From Lingula anatina (taxonomy: Eukaryota; Brachiopoda; Lingulata; Lingulida; Lingulidae), in assembly GCF_001039355.2 (NCBI RefSeq), contig NW_019775380.1, positions 909,282 to 973,281 of the forward strand: a stretch of DNA of 64,000 nt, given 5' to 3'. Below, one piece after another: positions 38,401 to 51,700 of the stretch. The notes beneath the pieces were generated by a model. The model was not told the DNA's origin, did not search any database, and worked only from the letters and a program-made list of their open reading frames with translations. Made by a program: the position numbers and the translations under genes. Numbering within the stretch: the stretch's first letter is position 1; each line of letters opens with the position of its first letter.

Positions 38401-41400
38401 CAAATTTATGATAACTCGGGACAAGTAAAGCACAAGTAAAGACCTGTTTCTTTGTTTTAACTAATAAAGAAAGAGGGGGGGGTGTTTTTCTTCTATGCAG
38501 TTACAAAAAAATCCTATCACCATGGTCTAGAAAAATTTGTCATTACTGTCATAAACATTACTACTGTTGTTTGAATGGGAATAAATCATATATATGTCAA
38601 TTGCTATTCCAATGTCAAACGCCGTATATAAGTCAAATGTCAGAATTTCATAGAGTGATAAATATACCCATTCCATATTTGCAGACGGGCACATTTGAAG
38701 ATGCCGCATTTCTGTTAATTTATAGCCGCTAAACATGTCTCTGTGTCCAGTGCAGACTGTAAGGCGACTTTATAAGGAGCACATTACGTATATTAGGCAA
38801 TTAAATTAAAGTTTTATGTTTGATGACAGAAATATTGAGAGAATGAAAGGAAGTGTCTGTCAGAAGATTGGGCAAAGTAGCACAACCATTTTCCGCCTAA
38901 TACATAATATTCGAATACTTGAAAAACTGCCCATTGTTATCTAAAGGCAAGTTCTGAGACAAAAGTGTCAGTGATAATAACGAGAAACTTAAACCATTGT
39001 TAAATTTGGGAAGACAAATCTGGGTTTTCAAACATATTGCTCATCAAAAAGTGACACGTGATTAATAACAAAGCAATTTCGTTTATATAAGTATACTTTT
39101 ATCATTAATAATCATTTATTTCGCAGCTTCAAACACTGGCGTGTGAACAACAAAATCACGACCCTGAGATAAAATCGCAATTTAAGAAGTCCAAAAACTT
39201 GCGAGACAGATCGTCAACTAATGGTAAAGCAGACACCTAGGCGATACCATGTTAAGATTGGGATTGTACCGCAAATGTGGCAATTACATCGTAAAAATCT
39301 GCCGGTCCCTGGCACTGAGCCTGGCACGGCTGGGGGAGGGGGCAAGCCTACACATCGCGGGCAGGCACGCCGGGTGGGGCCAATCTACCGTGTCCTTGTA
39401 GGCGCTTGCTTAATTGGTGTTGTAAAGATTGTAATACGGAATGATTTATACTATTAATTTGTCATCCTCTCAAAACCGGCCTGGCGCGCCTTAGCACCTT
39501 TTGTTTCACGTGGGTGGGGATATAGGGGGCAGCTTGCTCTTAATAACATCGGTGATCTAACAACGATAATAGTTAAATACCAAAGAAAATGTCAGCATCC
39601 ACTGGTTTTGTTCAGTAGAATGTTTACCTCTTTTTTTTTTGCGAATCAACTGACATGTTACAAGTTACCGTACTGGGTATATGCATTTTTAAGGGAAAGG
39701 CACAATTTCCCACTTTGAAGTGATATTATTGTCACAAATACTGGTTCAGCTGGAATTGGCGATTTCTCCTTCAGATCTGACAGCTCTATTAATACATTTG
39801 AGATAGGCCTAATTATCACTTATGCATCTGACAGGCAGAAAAAAAACACGTCTAAAAACTGTACCATAAACCGGCACGATTCAATTAAACCTACGGGTAG
39901 ATGTAGCGATATTATTAGATACAAGATAAAAAGTTTCTAAACTTGGGAAGATATAGGACTACAATGACCGATCACTGATTCAAGTTTATATTGATAAAAT
40001 AGGAAAGATTAAAAAAAACTGATGTACCGCTATCAGATTAATAACTAAATTTTGCAGTGAAAAAAAAACCCTCCTGCACTGGACCTATAAATTCCGTGTT
40101 TTCAAATCCGGGCGACATGTGGAGTTAGTAGGTGGAAACTATTAATCCATAAATCAATGTTCTCTTTTGTCTTTTGTACTCTTACAAAAATGACTCGATG
40201 CACAGAGCGATGTGCTTGTTTTTATTTATTCACTGAAACATAGATATGTAACAATAAATGGGATGCATTATGCGTCACGAAGGGGGAACAGTGCGATATC
40301 TTTGTAGGTTAATAACAGCTGAGAAAAATATACAACTAACTCCCATTAAATTGCAGGTTTCATAACTTCCCTATCTGGAAGTCTCTCCCTAATGTTAAGA
40401 CGCTGCTAAGATAGGTATCTTAAACATTTAAGGATGCAATCAGTAATCGCTAAAAATGATAGGTTAAAAGCACGACCTTAGGCTAAGCGCGGGTCCTGTG
40501 TGGGGAAAGCAGGAGGAGATGTGGCGCAATTAAGACTGTTTCATGTTTCGTAATCACTATAGATGAAAGAGAAAAAGGGGGTTGTTTTATCGTCAACTTG
40601 CTCTGCAATTTTATTTCGGGATATTCAAGATAAAATCAAAACGACGTCTTGGCATATCTCGTGAAGGAACTTCACACGAAAAAGGGCGATGTACGGCTAT
40701 AACAGCTTAATTAAGGGTATGTTGCCTTCAGCCTTTAGCATAAATTTCCCATAGAGATCTTTTCGAGACTATGTGGGGCACGGATTTTTCTTGTTTGGTT
40801 CTACAGTGTGGTAGTGCCTGAGAATAACCCATTGTTACTAAATGCACTCTAACCTTACATTTTACTACGAGCAGAATAAGTAGACAAGTGACACAGCGTC
40901 GGCTGAAAACGCTTTTAATAGGCTTATCATGAAGAGAATAAAATTTGACCCCTGCTCAAAACCGACCCATCAAATACGACCCATCTCTTGCGCGACTGAA
41001 ACATTTTCATTTCCTTTTTAAGCTCCAGATAACAGCAGAAATTCTATCCAAGACGCCAATTGCAAATTACATTGCACAGACATTGACAACGATTCACTAT
41101 TAATTGATATCCAATGTAAATAAATAATATATCAAGTATGTACTCTGAAAACGTAGGGGAGGGGGAATGCACTTGATGTACATTTCAAGTACAGTTTTTT
41201 CCTAGTTTGATTTTTCTTAGTCTCATGACCTTTCAAATAGACTGTTTAACTTCTATGAGTGGCTAACCAAGCACGGACACCCATCTGTCTTCATTAACCG
41301 TCTTCAACAGTATTAATTGTTCGAATAACTTGTGCACTTGTTTCTGTATCGAGCGAAGGTCAACGCAATTAGAGTAATTTTCTCTTAAAAAATGAGTGAA

Positions 41401-42630
41401 GTAATACGCATCATCTGGGATTTAACTTCTAGGGACCGGCTTATAGCAACTACACTGAGAAAACAGACGCTGAAGAATTAATCTTAATAAAAAAAGACCT
41501 TTAACATCCACTGTATTTGATTTTTTTTTTCAGTATTGGTTTTCCATCGATAATATTCACCCGAGATTATGGTTACCAAGCTTTCTTACCTTTTTTGTGA
41601 GGATTACTCCATAAATTGCTGTATTTGATTCCGAGCCGAAATAGTAAAGGTTCCAACCAAGGGGAAGCTCATAAGACGAAATGATAAAATGCAATATTCC
41701 GTGTCCATCCATTTCACACGGTTAATTGTGTTAATTGCCATAATGGGCGAGATAGCAGATGGAAGCGTTTGTAATTAAAAAGAACTTATTTAACTTTATT
41801 CAAATCAAGTCGGTTTATATGAATTTAAGTGTTGATTTCAGTTTTTCTTTCTCAAAAGCAATAGTGGGAAATAGATGGTGTTTAAAATCGGTGACATTAA
41901 GTTAAGAATAATTGATGTATGATGATAAAAAGCATTGCGTCAAAAGAAACATAGGTGCTAAAGGATGACAACTCACGTGAAAGAAAAGCTGCAATAAGCC
42001 GCATGATGGCTGTTAAATCAACAAGCCAGGATGCTGAAAATGTCAAAGAATTGCGCAATTATGGCTTGATATAAAACACGTGAGCATCTCTTTCTCTGAA
42101 TGAAAGAAGTATAAAAAACTGTTTAAGAATTCTTCAGTAACTGAGTTCAATTTTCTAAAAAACGCACCAAAAGACTCGAGAGTCTTTGGTTGCCGGGGTG
42201 AAACGGTTCAAATAGGAGAAAAAACGTTGCTTTTTAGTACTCGAATTAGAGAACGCTTAGAAAAAAAGCGCATTTAAGATATCTCAGTCTCGTTTCACGT
42301 CATGTATTTTGGGTGGAAAACATCAAATCTGTCAGTTCTAATTGCGGCTTACACTGAAAGCAACATTAGTCGTCTGCAACTTCACAGAGTTTGTAGATTG
42401 GACAAACAATAAGGTTTTGCGATCCGTAGCGAGCCACGTGTAGGCTGCTAACGTCGAGAGAAACAGATCAGGGAGTTCAACTATTGATACGTCCTGGGTA
42501 ATGTCCATTTTAATTTGTTCCTTTTTTCAGCTGATCTAAGGGGAAAAAACGTGTTTGCACTTTATTCATGGATCTGTATGGTTACTTTAACCACGGAATA
42601 CTTCGGTTACTAGGTCATATTAGTACTAAC

Positions 42631-42634
<4 letters not shown>

Positions 42635-42682
<48 letters not shown>
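42635..42682. repeat. (GA)n microsatellite
   Basis: About 24 GA units followed by a short G run, 0.9 kb upstream of the coiled-coil gene. Confidence 0.97.
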
Positions 42683-42690
<8 letters not shown>

Positions 42691-43505
42691 AGAAGGGGCA
42701 TTTTTATCGACAAAAAAACGAGACGTTCCAAATACACTACAAATACTGTTTTAAAATGGTGGATGGTCATTTTTGTGGTGGTTAACTTATGACTTATTTG
42801 AAATGCTAAAGAGAGAACATGCTTCTTGTTTTGTACACAGCTGCATTTAGGCCAATGTGAATCTAGTCAATCTATTTTCCCGTTACTTTCTAATACATGT
42901 ATCTTAACAAAGGGCTCAGTCTTTTTCTTTTGAAGTACATGGTTGTTGATTCAGTAGGGTTAAAAACTTAGTTTGTGCTACGATTAGGTTTAACCTGATC
43001 AAAAGCATCATGACTGTATATGTAAACCACAGATTTGCTTTTTTATTATTCATTTATTTGGCTACTTATTCCTTTAGGTCCCTATCTATTTGCTAATATT
43101 AATTAATTAATCAATCCATATTTTATTCCATTTTGATTAATTTGATTAACACTTTGGTCTCTTGTATTTATTTACATCTTACAGTTCGAACCCCTGTCTC
43201 ACCCAACTCCCCTCCCCTACACATGGACAAATTATGATGATCCTTGACAAACAAATCTGACTCGTAAATAAGTCAAATGAATTTTTTTCGTTGGACGAAC
43301 AAACACGAATTAAAAATACCAACAGTCACAGAAAAAATCAGGGCCTGATGTCCAACAGTCAGAATCATGAACGCGGTTGGATATGGTGGACCAAAAAAAT
43401 AAAACGCAATCATGCTGTCCGAAACGCAATCCAAATTCAGCGGAGCTCACTAGATGGCAGTGCAACAGTGCATGGCTTGTCTTGGCCTCCATAGTGAATT
43501 TGGTA

Positions 43506-43518
43506 AACAATATGGCGG
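43506..43518 (+). promoter_or_regulatory. YY1-like site at the probable promoter of the coiled-coil gene
   Basis: AACAATATGGCGG lies 73-85 bp upstream of the inferred start codon at 43591. ATGGCGG within AANATGGCGGC is the known YY1 core, typical of promoters lacking TATA boxes. The identical 13-mer recurs at 59353. Confidence 0.45.
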
Positions 43519-43590
43519 ATTCGAAGTTGTTATGTTATCATCTCAAGTCTAGTATTATTTAGTTCAAAAGAAAAAGACAACGAAAAAGTT

Positions 43591-45082
43591 ATGGATACCA
43601 CGTTAGCACTAAGAGCCTCTACCGCGAGGGAGGGCATGTCTCTGGGTAAGGGTTTCCATGCCAACAAAGCATCAGTTCTGTGTTTTTAGCAGGTGCCCGT
43701 CAGGAACTGTCGATCCTGTATTATTGTTAAATACATTTAAGTTACATTTAAGTTATTGTAAGTGTTACACTGCCACGCTGTGCCTTACAGAATCAGAAAT
43801 AATGACACTTACGTACATTTTAACCCCCCAATTGTGATGAGTGACTGGTGCTCCTGTGATTATGGCGGTCATGTATGTACTAGTATAAACTCCTCTAGAT
43901 CTCTTAATTTGCCATATTGATGTTGAATGCTATTTTTTTCAGTGAATAAATATGAAGCACTGCTTATAGAGCAAGGCAGTCCAAAACCATCACAAGACAG
44001 GGCATTACTGGTGTTTCAGGCTCTGGATGACTTACTGCCACATTTAGGTGTATTTACCAAAGTAATGAAACTGATCAGGGATGATTTATATGGTAAACAT
44101 AGTTTATTAACTCCTACTTTTTAAAAATATACCAGACATAAAACTAAAACAGAATTTTAAATTAAATGAGCTATGAACACTGATTTTTTTATCACACTAT
44201 ACATGAATTTGGTGTGTAAATTATTGAGAGTTGAACTGGCATTTTTGTTTAGAATTATTCTTTTTCTTCTGAATACTACGGTACTGTACTTGTACATAAA
44301 TATATTAAAAAGAAAAGAAAGATTGGCCAAGCATTTAATTACTTGCTTAATTTAGATATTTATAATTTTTTATGAGGGTAAAAACATGGTGAGTTTAATT
44401 CATGCAGTGTGTAAAATATTACAAAGATATGCTCACCTTATTGTCTATTCATACTGGTAAAATGGTTGTACATTCATTTCTCCAGATGCTGTGTACAGTA
44501 ACAATTTTACAAGCAGTAAAGATGCAGAGTCTTCCTTCATCCAGAGAGTGCCACATTTTAGCCTGGTTCAACAGGTTTATAAAGAGAGACATGAAGCTGC
44601 TGATGAACTGCGAGAACAACTGGAAGTAGTAAAAGAAAAGTAAGAGATAAAAGATCACATTGCCATTCAATTTAAGAAATTCATTCACATTATAAATGTC
44701 TGTTAATGTTTTTTTTTTATTTGGAAATTGTAGATTGTAGTATCTATTTTTTCACCCTTTAAGGATTTGGCAATATCTCTCTTTGCATTGCAACCTTGTT
44801 TCTACATTTATACTTTTTTTGGACTGAAAACCAGAGAGTCGTTTGTAGCAATGGTACAATGAGCTAGTTACATATTGCTATTTTTCTTGCAGGTTGTTTA
44901 ACAAGCATAAATTGTATGAAGGTGCTCAAGACAACATATCAGAACTTAAAAATGAGATTGAGGAACTGAAACAAACAGTAGCAAACCTGGAGGATGAAGT
45001 GGAAGACAAGAATGCAGACATTAAAAGGTGTGTGCTTTTTAAACTGCATAGTTTAAACACACACACGCATGCACGCACTCAT

Positions 45083-45120
<38 letters not shown>

Positions 45121-45662
45121 NCAGAGAGTGCCACATTTTAGCCTGGTTCAACAGGTTTATAAAGAGAGACATGAAGCTGCTGATGAACTGCGAGAACAAC
45201 TGGAAGTAGTAAAAGAAAAGTAAGAGATAAAAGATCACATTGCCATTCAATTTAAGAAATTCATTCACATTATAAATGTCTGTTAATGTTTTTTTTTTAT
45301 TTGGAAATTGTAGATTGTAGTATCTATTTTTTCACCCTTTAAGGATTTGGCAATATCTCTCTTTGCATTGCAACCTTGTTTCTACATTTATACTTTTTTT
45401 GGACTGAAAACCAGAGAGTCGTTTGTAGCAATGGTACAATGAGCTAGTTACATATTGCTATTTTTCTTGCAGGTTGTTTAACAAGCATAAATTGTATGAA
45501 GGTGCTCAAGACAACATATCAGAACTTAAAAATGAGATTGAGGAACTGAAACAAACAGTAGCAAACCTGGAGGATGAAGTGGAAGACAAGAATGCAGACA
45601 TTAAAAGGTGTGTGCTTTTTAAACTGCATAGTTTAAACACACACACGCATGCACGCACTCAT

Positions 45663-45708
<46 letters not shown>

Positions 45709-48700
45709 CTGGCACATGCACACACAAACAAATGCGTTTCACAAAGATACACTTATTCTTCTCTAGGGTAGCGATAACACTTGCCAATTTAGCCAAATGT
45801 TAAAGCTGATTTAAGTTGGCTAAACAAAAAATGGTTGATTTGACTTGTTTTAGGCAAATTAACCAATTTGGAGAAAAAAGTGATGAAAAAGTGGTGATTT
45901 GGCTAAGAGAAAAAAATTGTCAGCACTACCCCAGCTTCTCGTATATATATAATAAAAACTTATATGTATGTACAATTTGCTTTTATGTTAACAGATTAGA
46001 AACAACTATGGGTGATGAGAAGGAAAAGGCAAACATGGAGAAGCATGGCTTGAACTGTGATATAGCAGATCTGAAGGTAGGTGAATTTCAACAGAAATGT
46101 TTGCAGGTCAATGCATCAGCCACAGTAATAATGTTATAATGTGTGTGAATTATGAAGAGTAAATGGAATAAATGATAAAGTTGTGTGGATAAAAAGATGA
46201 ATAGCACTTTCATTTTACCTATTTTTACAGGAAGATTTGCGAGAAGCTAAGGAGCAGATTGCCTTTTTGAGCAAATACAAGGAGGGATATGATAATTTAG
46301 AAAAGGGTGAGTTGCTTTTCTTTAGATAATGCACATTGTATGACAAAGAATTTAAAACTGAATCTGGTCTCTATATGACCCAGACTAAATGGCCTTTCAT
46401 CACTTCATCATTTAATCTAAATAAAATTGACTTTCATGATTCTTTTATTTCATTTTTTATATCCAAAACATAAATCTAGATTTGACATTTAAGTGTATTT
46501 TAAGTTGTAAACAATTTGTTCTTTAAAGGAACTTATTTTAAAAAGATAATGGAAGGTTAAATGCCTTATAAAGTCTTGATCATAAGACTTAGTCCTTATT
46601 TTTTGATGTTGTGAGCCTTTTATACTTGAATGAATCATAATTTTCATTTTGCAGCATTTACATTCAATCCTAGTGTGGAAGATTCTGAAACATCTAAGAA
46701 ACCAGTGATAGCAACAAGAAGGGTAATTAAGAGTTACTGCAGAATTTATATGTGCGAAGTTATGCATGTATTTGGTACCATATCATGATGTCAAACTATT
46801 TTTGTAAAATGTTTTATTGTCGGTATGAAAATATTCCATGTGACGATTCATAATCAAAATATGCCAATTTAAAAAAGATATGAGGATACAAGATAAAATG
46901 ATAAAACTAAAATATTCAGTATTTTTTTCTGTCAGGCTCACCTCATCAACAACATAGATGCTGCCAGCAAGCTAGAAGAACAACTGCTTACAGTGGAAAA
47001 TGCCATTATAGATGGTAATTTTTTGTAAAAAAATCCAATTGAGTCACTGGTTTATATATATTTATGTCACATGCAATTTTTTGTGTACTATGAAAAAAAT
47101 ATTAAAGGCTGTTTTGAAATGACGATGATAATACAACAAAATGTACTTACTGAAAAATGTTTTTGTTTTTTTGTTGCTGAATTTGACAAGTTTATGGTGC
47201 AACACAAACTAGACTTTGCATAGTTTTTTCAAAACTTTCCTTGTAGTACTTAAAATACAAGTAAGGGGAGGGGCCCAGGTGATCAGATATGGTACATGTA
47301 TACCAAAAATTTGCCAAATCTCTCTTTTTTTTCATTTTGCAGAATTTGACAAGTTTTTAGAGGAACACAAACAAGAACTGGTTGGGCTGCAGTTAACAGA
47401 CAATACCAATGACAAGATGTACTATAGACAAGAACATGAGGTAGAGAGAGTGGATCAAGATGTGAGTGAAATAATTGACAAATTTTATGTTTCACACTTC
47501 AGCACTTTACATGTATGTAGAGGCTCTACAAATAATTGTGTATACATGTATCTTTTATTTTGTTTTTGATATAACACTTATTATAAATTGTATGGAAAAC
47601 GTTTATTTTCCTGTTTTTCTTTTAGCACCTTAAACATTATTTCATTATGAAAAATCCAATCATTTCTGTTGTCAAAATCTATTTTACATTCACAGAAAAT
47701 TTCAGTTTCATGGAGATGTTTTTTTTTATTTTATTGATGTAGGATAATCAAATGTAACTTAATTTTATTTCAGCTGTGGGTGATGCAAGAAAGGTTCAAG
47801 AAGTCAGTGGATGATCTGAATACAGAACTAGAACTGATAAGGCAGCATAAGAAGATGCTTTTAGAACAATTGCAACTTCTAGAGGAGAGCATTAAACCCG
47901 AGGAGTAAGTCGCATGGTTTAGGTTAATGTGTGTACCCTGGGCTTTAGATCTGTTGCCTGCAAGCTTTTTCATTAGACACTTAACCTCAGTATTAAGCCA
48001 CTGACTTATTGGATAGGCAGATGTGTGAAAAGAAGCTGATAGGCATTGGATCTGAAGCTTAAGATAGCTTTATGGTTTGTTTAAAAATATGATGTAAATA
48101 TGACCAAGAAAATATGAGTGCATTAAAATTAATTTCTTTCAATTTGTCATATGGGATGTTTTGACAGTGAAACCAAAAATATTTATGATTTAAAATGAAT
48201 TAAAGTTAAAAAATGGGTATTATGACAGTGAAACTAAAAATATTTATGGTTTAAAATGAATTAAAATTGAACCCACATTCTACTTATTTTAACTGCAATT
48301 GCATTTAGAGAAAGTTGTTCTGAAGAACAAGTTTGGGATATAATGTGTGGGTTGTTTTATAGAGAGGGAGATGACATGGAGGAAGAAGCAAACAAACCAG
48401 AGACCACAAAGCAAAAGGAATCCAGACCTGGAACTGGACAAGGTATGTGGGCTATAATTATAAATTTTAGATGAAAACTACTGCAATACATTCTTGTACA
48501 ACATGTATCTTAATTGATTTATAATGAAGACAAAAATATTTAGATCAGAGAAAAATTTACTGGATCAAAATCTGTAATTTGTTTCAGAATCTGTCCTATC
48601 TGCTGGTTTAGTTGATGAAGAGAAGGATGACGGAGCTGACCCCTTCATCCCACATGAGCGGATTTTTAGCAAATATGCGGCCATGATGTATTCTTCCTCA

Positions 48701-51700
48701 AACAAGGGCAAGAACTGGCACGAATTCCAAGCTGCAAAGTTCTGTCCTAGCTGTGGTGAAAAGGTGATTTTTTTTCTTTTGAATAGGAAAGTTACTTGTA
48801 GAAATAAGTGAGACAGTTCAAAAATAAAAAAAAAATTGTCCATCTTTCTGATTTATGTTTGTACTTAAAAAAAAAATGATATGCAGTTTAAATAAAAAGT
48901 AGAGCTTTAGCATTAAGGCAGTATAGGAACAATGCAGCATTGATTCAGAGTTAGGCTAATGTGTGGAAGTCTATTTTTATCAAATGCCAAAATTAAGGTA
49001 ATGACTTGAGCTTTTCAACGGAGAAAAATAATTAATTCTGGAGTCATTAAAATATATTTTTCAGTAACATTTTGGTCTTTATTTCTGTTTAGAATAGAAC
49101 TATAAGCCTGTTTTTCAGTTTTGTGTGCTTCCATTTAAAGAGATTTTGTAGATTTAAGAATTTATAAAAATTCAGTATCTGTAAAATTCACATTTTTTTG
49201 CATTGAAAAGGTTGAGGCATTACTGTAGTTTATTCTAGAATGTCATTATTTTTTGTGATAAATTAGAAATTATTAAAATTATTAAAATTGTCTATTCTGT
49301 TGTGGGTTTTGTTCATAACTTTCAATAATTGAAATAAAAAAGCCTAGCCTATTTTTTATAAAAGTAACAGGACAGACTGAAATATTGAAGAACAAATTCC
49401 AAAGAACAAATGCAGATTGATTATATCCTCGTGATAATTTTACTTTGCTAAAAATGCAAATATTATGTTAGGTCTTTTTTTACTGCATTTTTCACTGATT
49501 TACTGAAAAATGCAGTATTTGACTTAAAGAACAAATGTCCTAAGGGATGCTGGAAGTCATTGCAATTTACATGAGTATTTTCCTTATTTCTCTTTCAGAC
49601 CATATTCTGTCCACACAAGATACCCACAGATGAAGTAGTCCTGAAACTTCCACATAACTGCACTCACATCAAGATCACAAGACCAAAAGTCAGGATTAAT
49701 CAGGAATTAATAGAGTGCGTCAAATATATTGGATACTTCATGTTCCTTGACTTTCTACCCAGGGGGATCCATTAAGAATACTTCAAACAGGCCTGTAGCC
49801 TGCAATTTCAAAGGGGTTCTTTTTCTGAAAAAGTGGACCTTTGACCCCAAAACCTTATTGTATGTAAATCATTTTTTACCCAGAGCGGACCTTTTCCTGG
49901 CAAAAAGGCAGTTTGTTCTGCCCCCCCCCCCCGACCCTCCAGATTCGGGCCTGTCAAACATAGGCTTAGTTTCTTCTTTTAGAAATGATGATTTAAAAAA
50001 AAAATACAGTGTCTGTAAATTCACAGTTTTCCCCATTGAAAAAAGATTGAAAAGATTTTATTTTCTTTGCTGAATCTTTTCGTGATTGTGCATTTCAGAG
50101 AAATCCTCAACCGCCAAGAAGATTTTATAGGAACTCCTGCAAGTATAGGTGCCTCCCAGTCACCAGCAGATAGCAGGGAAGGTAGTGCCAGTCCCAAGAT
50201 GACCAGGTTTAGAGCCATGGCTTCTATGATGGGAAAGATAGAGGCTGGGAGGAGAAACGAACTGCTGGCTTCCCTGTCCACTACAAGAACTCCCACCCCC
50301 GGATCTGAGGCACACATGGTGGGTTCATTTACAGCAAATTGTTGTATGATATTAGACAGCAATTTCAGTGGGGTGGTCTTTTATGAAAGATGGACCTTTT
50401 GATACCCGTTGTTGACTCAAATTGCATAGAGGAGATCTTTTCTAGCAGAAAGGAAGGTTCTTTTCAATCCCAAACATTCCTTATGTTTAGTTATACATGT
50501 AGGTAGTAAGCACCTTTTCAAAGGCAGCAAAATATTACATATTGCTTAAGCAATCTTTCCTGACTTTTATTTTTGACTTAATTGTATATTGAAAATGCTA
50601 TACATTGCTATATTATATTTCAGACACTGCAAAAATTATTATACTTGGTGATATACTAAGGAGGCTATTTCATTTTTTGTTCTGATTATAATAGTATATT
50701 ACTTGTACATTTTATTCAGCCAAAATCTGCAGGAACGGGAACTGAACCATTTATGGTAAAACTGGCTGCATGTATTTCAATTTCTTCTAACATCTAGATG
50801 GGTCTAACTTAGTTTCCTGTCATAAATGCAATTATTTAAGGATTTGTTTCAAAATGTTTTTATCTTAATTGAAACTTACATGCTGGTTTTGCTTTATATG
50901 TTTACATATTGGTACTATGCTCAAGAAGAGTACTCTGCTTATTCCTGGTCTTATGGTGAACTTGCACTCTACCTATGCTTTCTATTTTCTTTTTTTTTTA
51001 TGTAAACAGTCATAGCAGATATTTATACATATTAACTTGTATATACGGTAATAACAAAAATAAAAGCCAAATGCCAGTAGGGTAAGATATGTGGAAACAC
51101 AGATAACATTGTTCCTACATGTATACACACCGTACAACAAACAACCCTAAATAGCTTCTACTGGAAGAGCTATGGATGATTTAACCCTTATATGTATTAT
51201 TATTAAGCTTTTATATAAATTTAAACCATAATATTTACTTTTACTTATTTTGGCATTGATTTCATTATTTATTTAATGGGACACATGGGTAAGAAAGGTG
51301 CTTTTTAAAAGCTGTATAGAACATTTTATTTTGCCATTATTCTTTGCTTGTTTTGACTGTGTGGTTTATGTATTCCATTCAAATCTGCATTTTGTTTGTT
51401 AGAATTCATTTCAGAATGTCCAGACTCCTCTTTATATGTTTTGTCCTTTTAATTTAGTTTCATATAAATCAAGATGTCACAAATTACACACATTTTACAT
51501 TTTTTGTACAAACCTTCAATCACAAACTAATCAATCAGAGACGCTGTAAATTTATGAACAGAATTTTTTGTACTCGTATAATGTATATATATATGTTTAT
51601 GTTATTGTTTGTATACATGTTTGATATGGATTTTTTCAGACTAATACTATCTCCAAATTATGGGATGATTATAAGGACAGAACGCAAATAGAGCGCATCA

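Larger units (their letters stand above)
30345..43500. other. Intergenic region, right half: no gene seen
   Basis: No protein family or splice-consistent exon set was found. The longest ORFs (30941-31264, 32963-33295, 38107-38439) have no recognised domain, and the last runs through a GA microsatellite. The region contains three (GA)n arrays, an (ATT)n run near 38309-38325, a GC-rich patch at about 39295-39415 with a CCAAT sequence, and a segment near 36340-36390 that resembles the foldback element at 62757-63020. Confidence 0.55.
44542..45700. repeat. Exact-looking 580-bp tandem duplication with one N between copies
   Basis: 44542-45120 reappears at 45122-45700 with a constant 580-bp offset. 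The first copy stops inside the (AC)n microsatellite, the N follows, and the second copy starts in mid-exon 3. Exon 4 is therefore present twice (44893-45027 and 45473-45607), while the 5' part of exon 3 is present once. I see no difference between the copies. This is the signature of two overlapping contig ends placed end to end without merging. Confidence 0.92.

Noticed and set aside
38107-38439. 110-codon ORF
   Set aside because: Its second half is translated from the (GA)n microsatellite (RERERE), a typical false ORF.
42568-42792. 74-codon ORF near the coiled-coil gene
   Set aside because: It is also driven by a (GA)n run and has no splice link to the real first exon.
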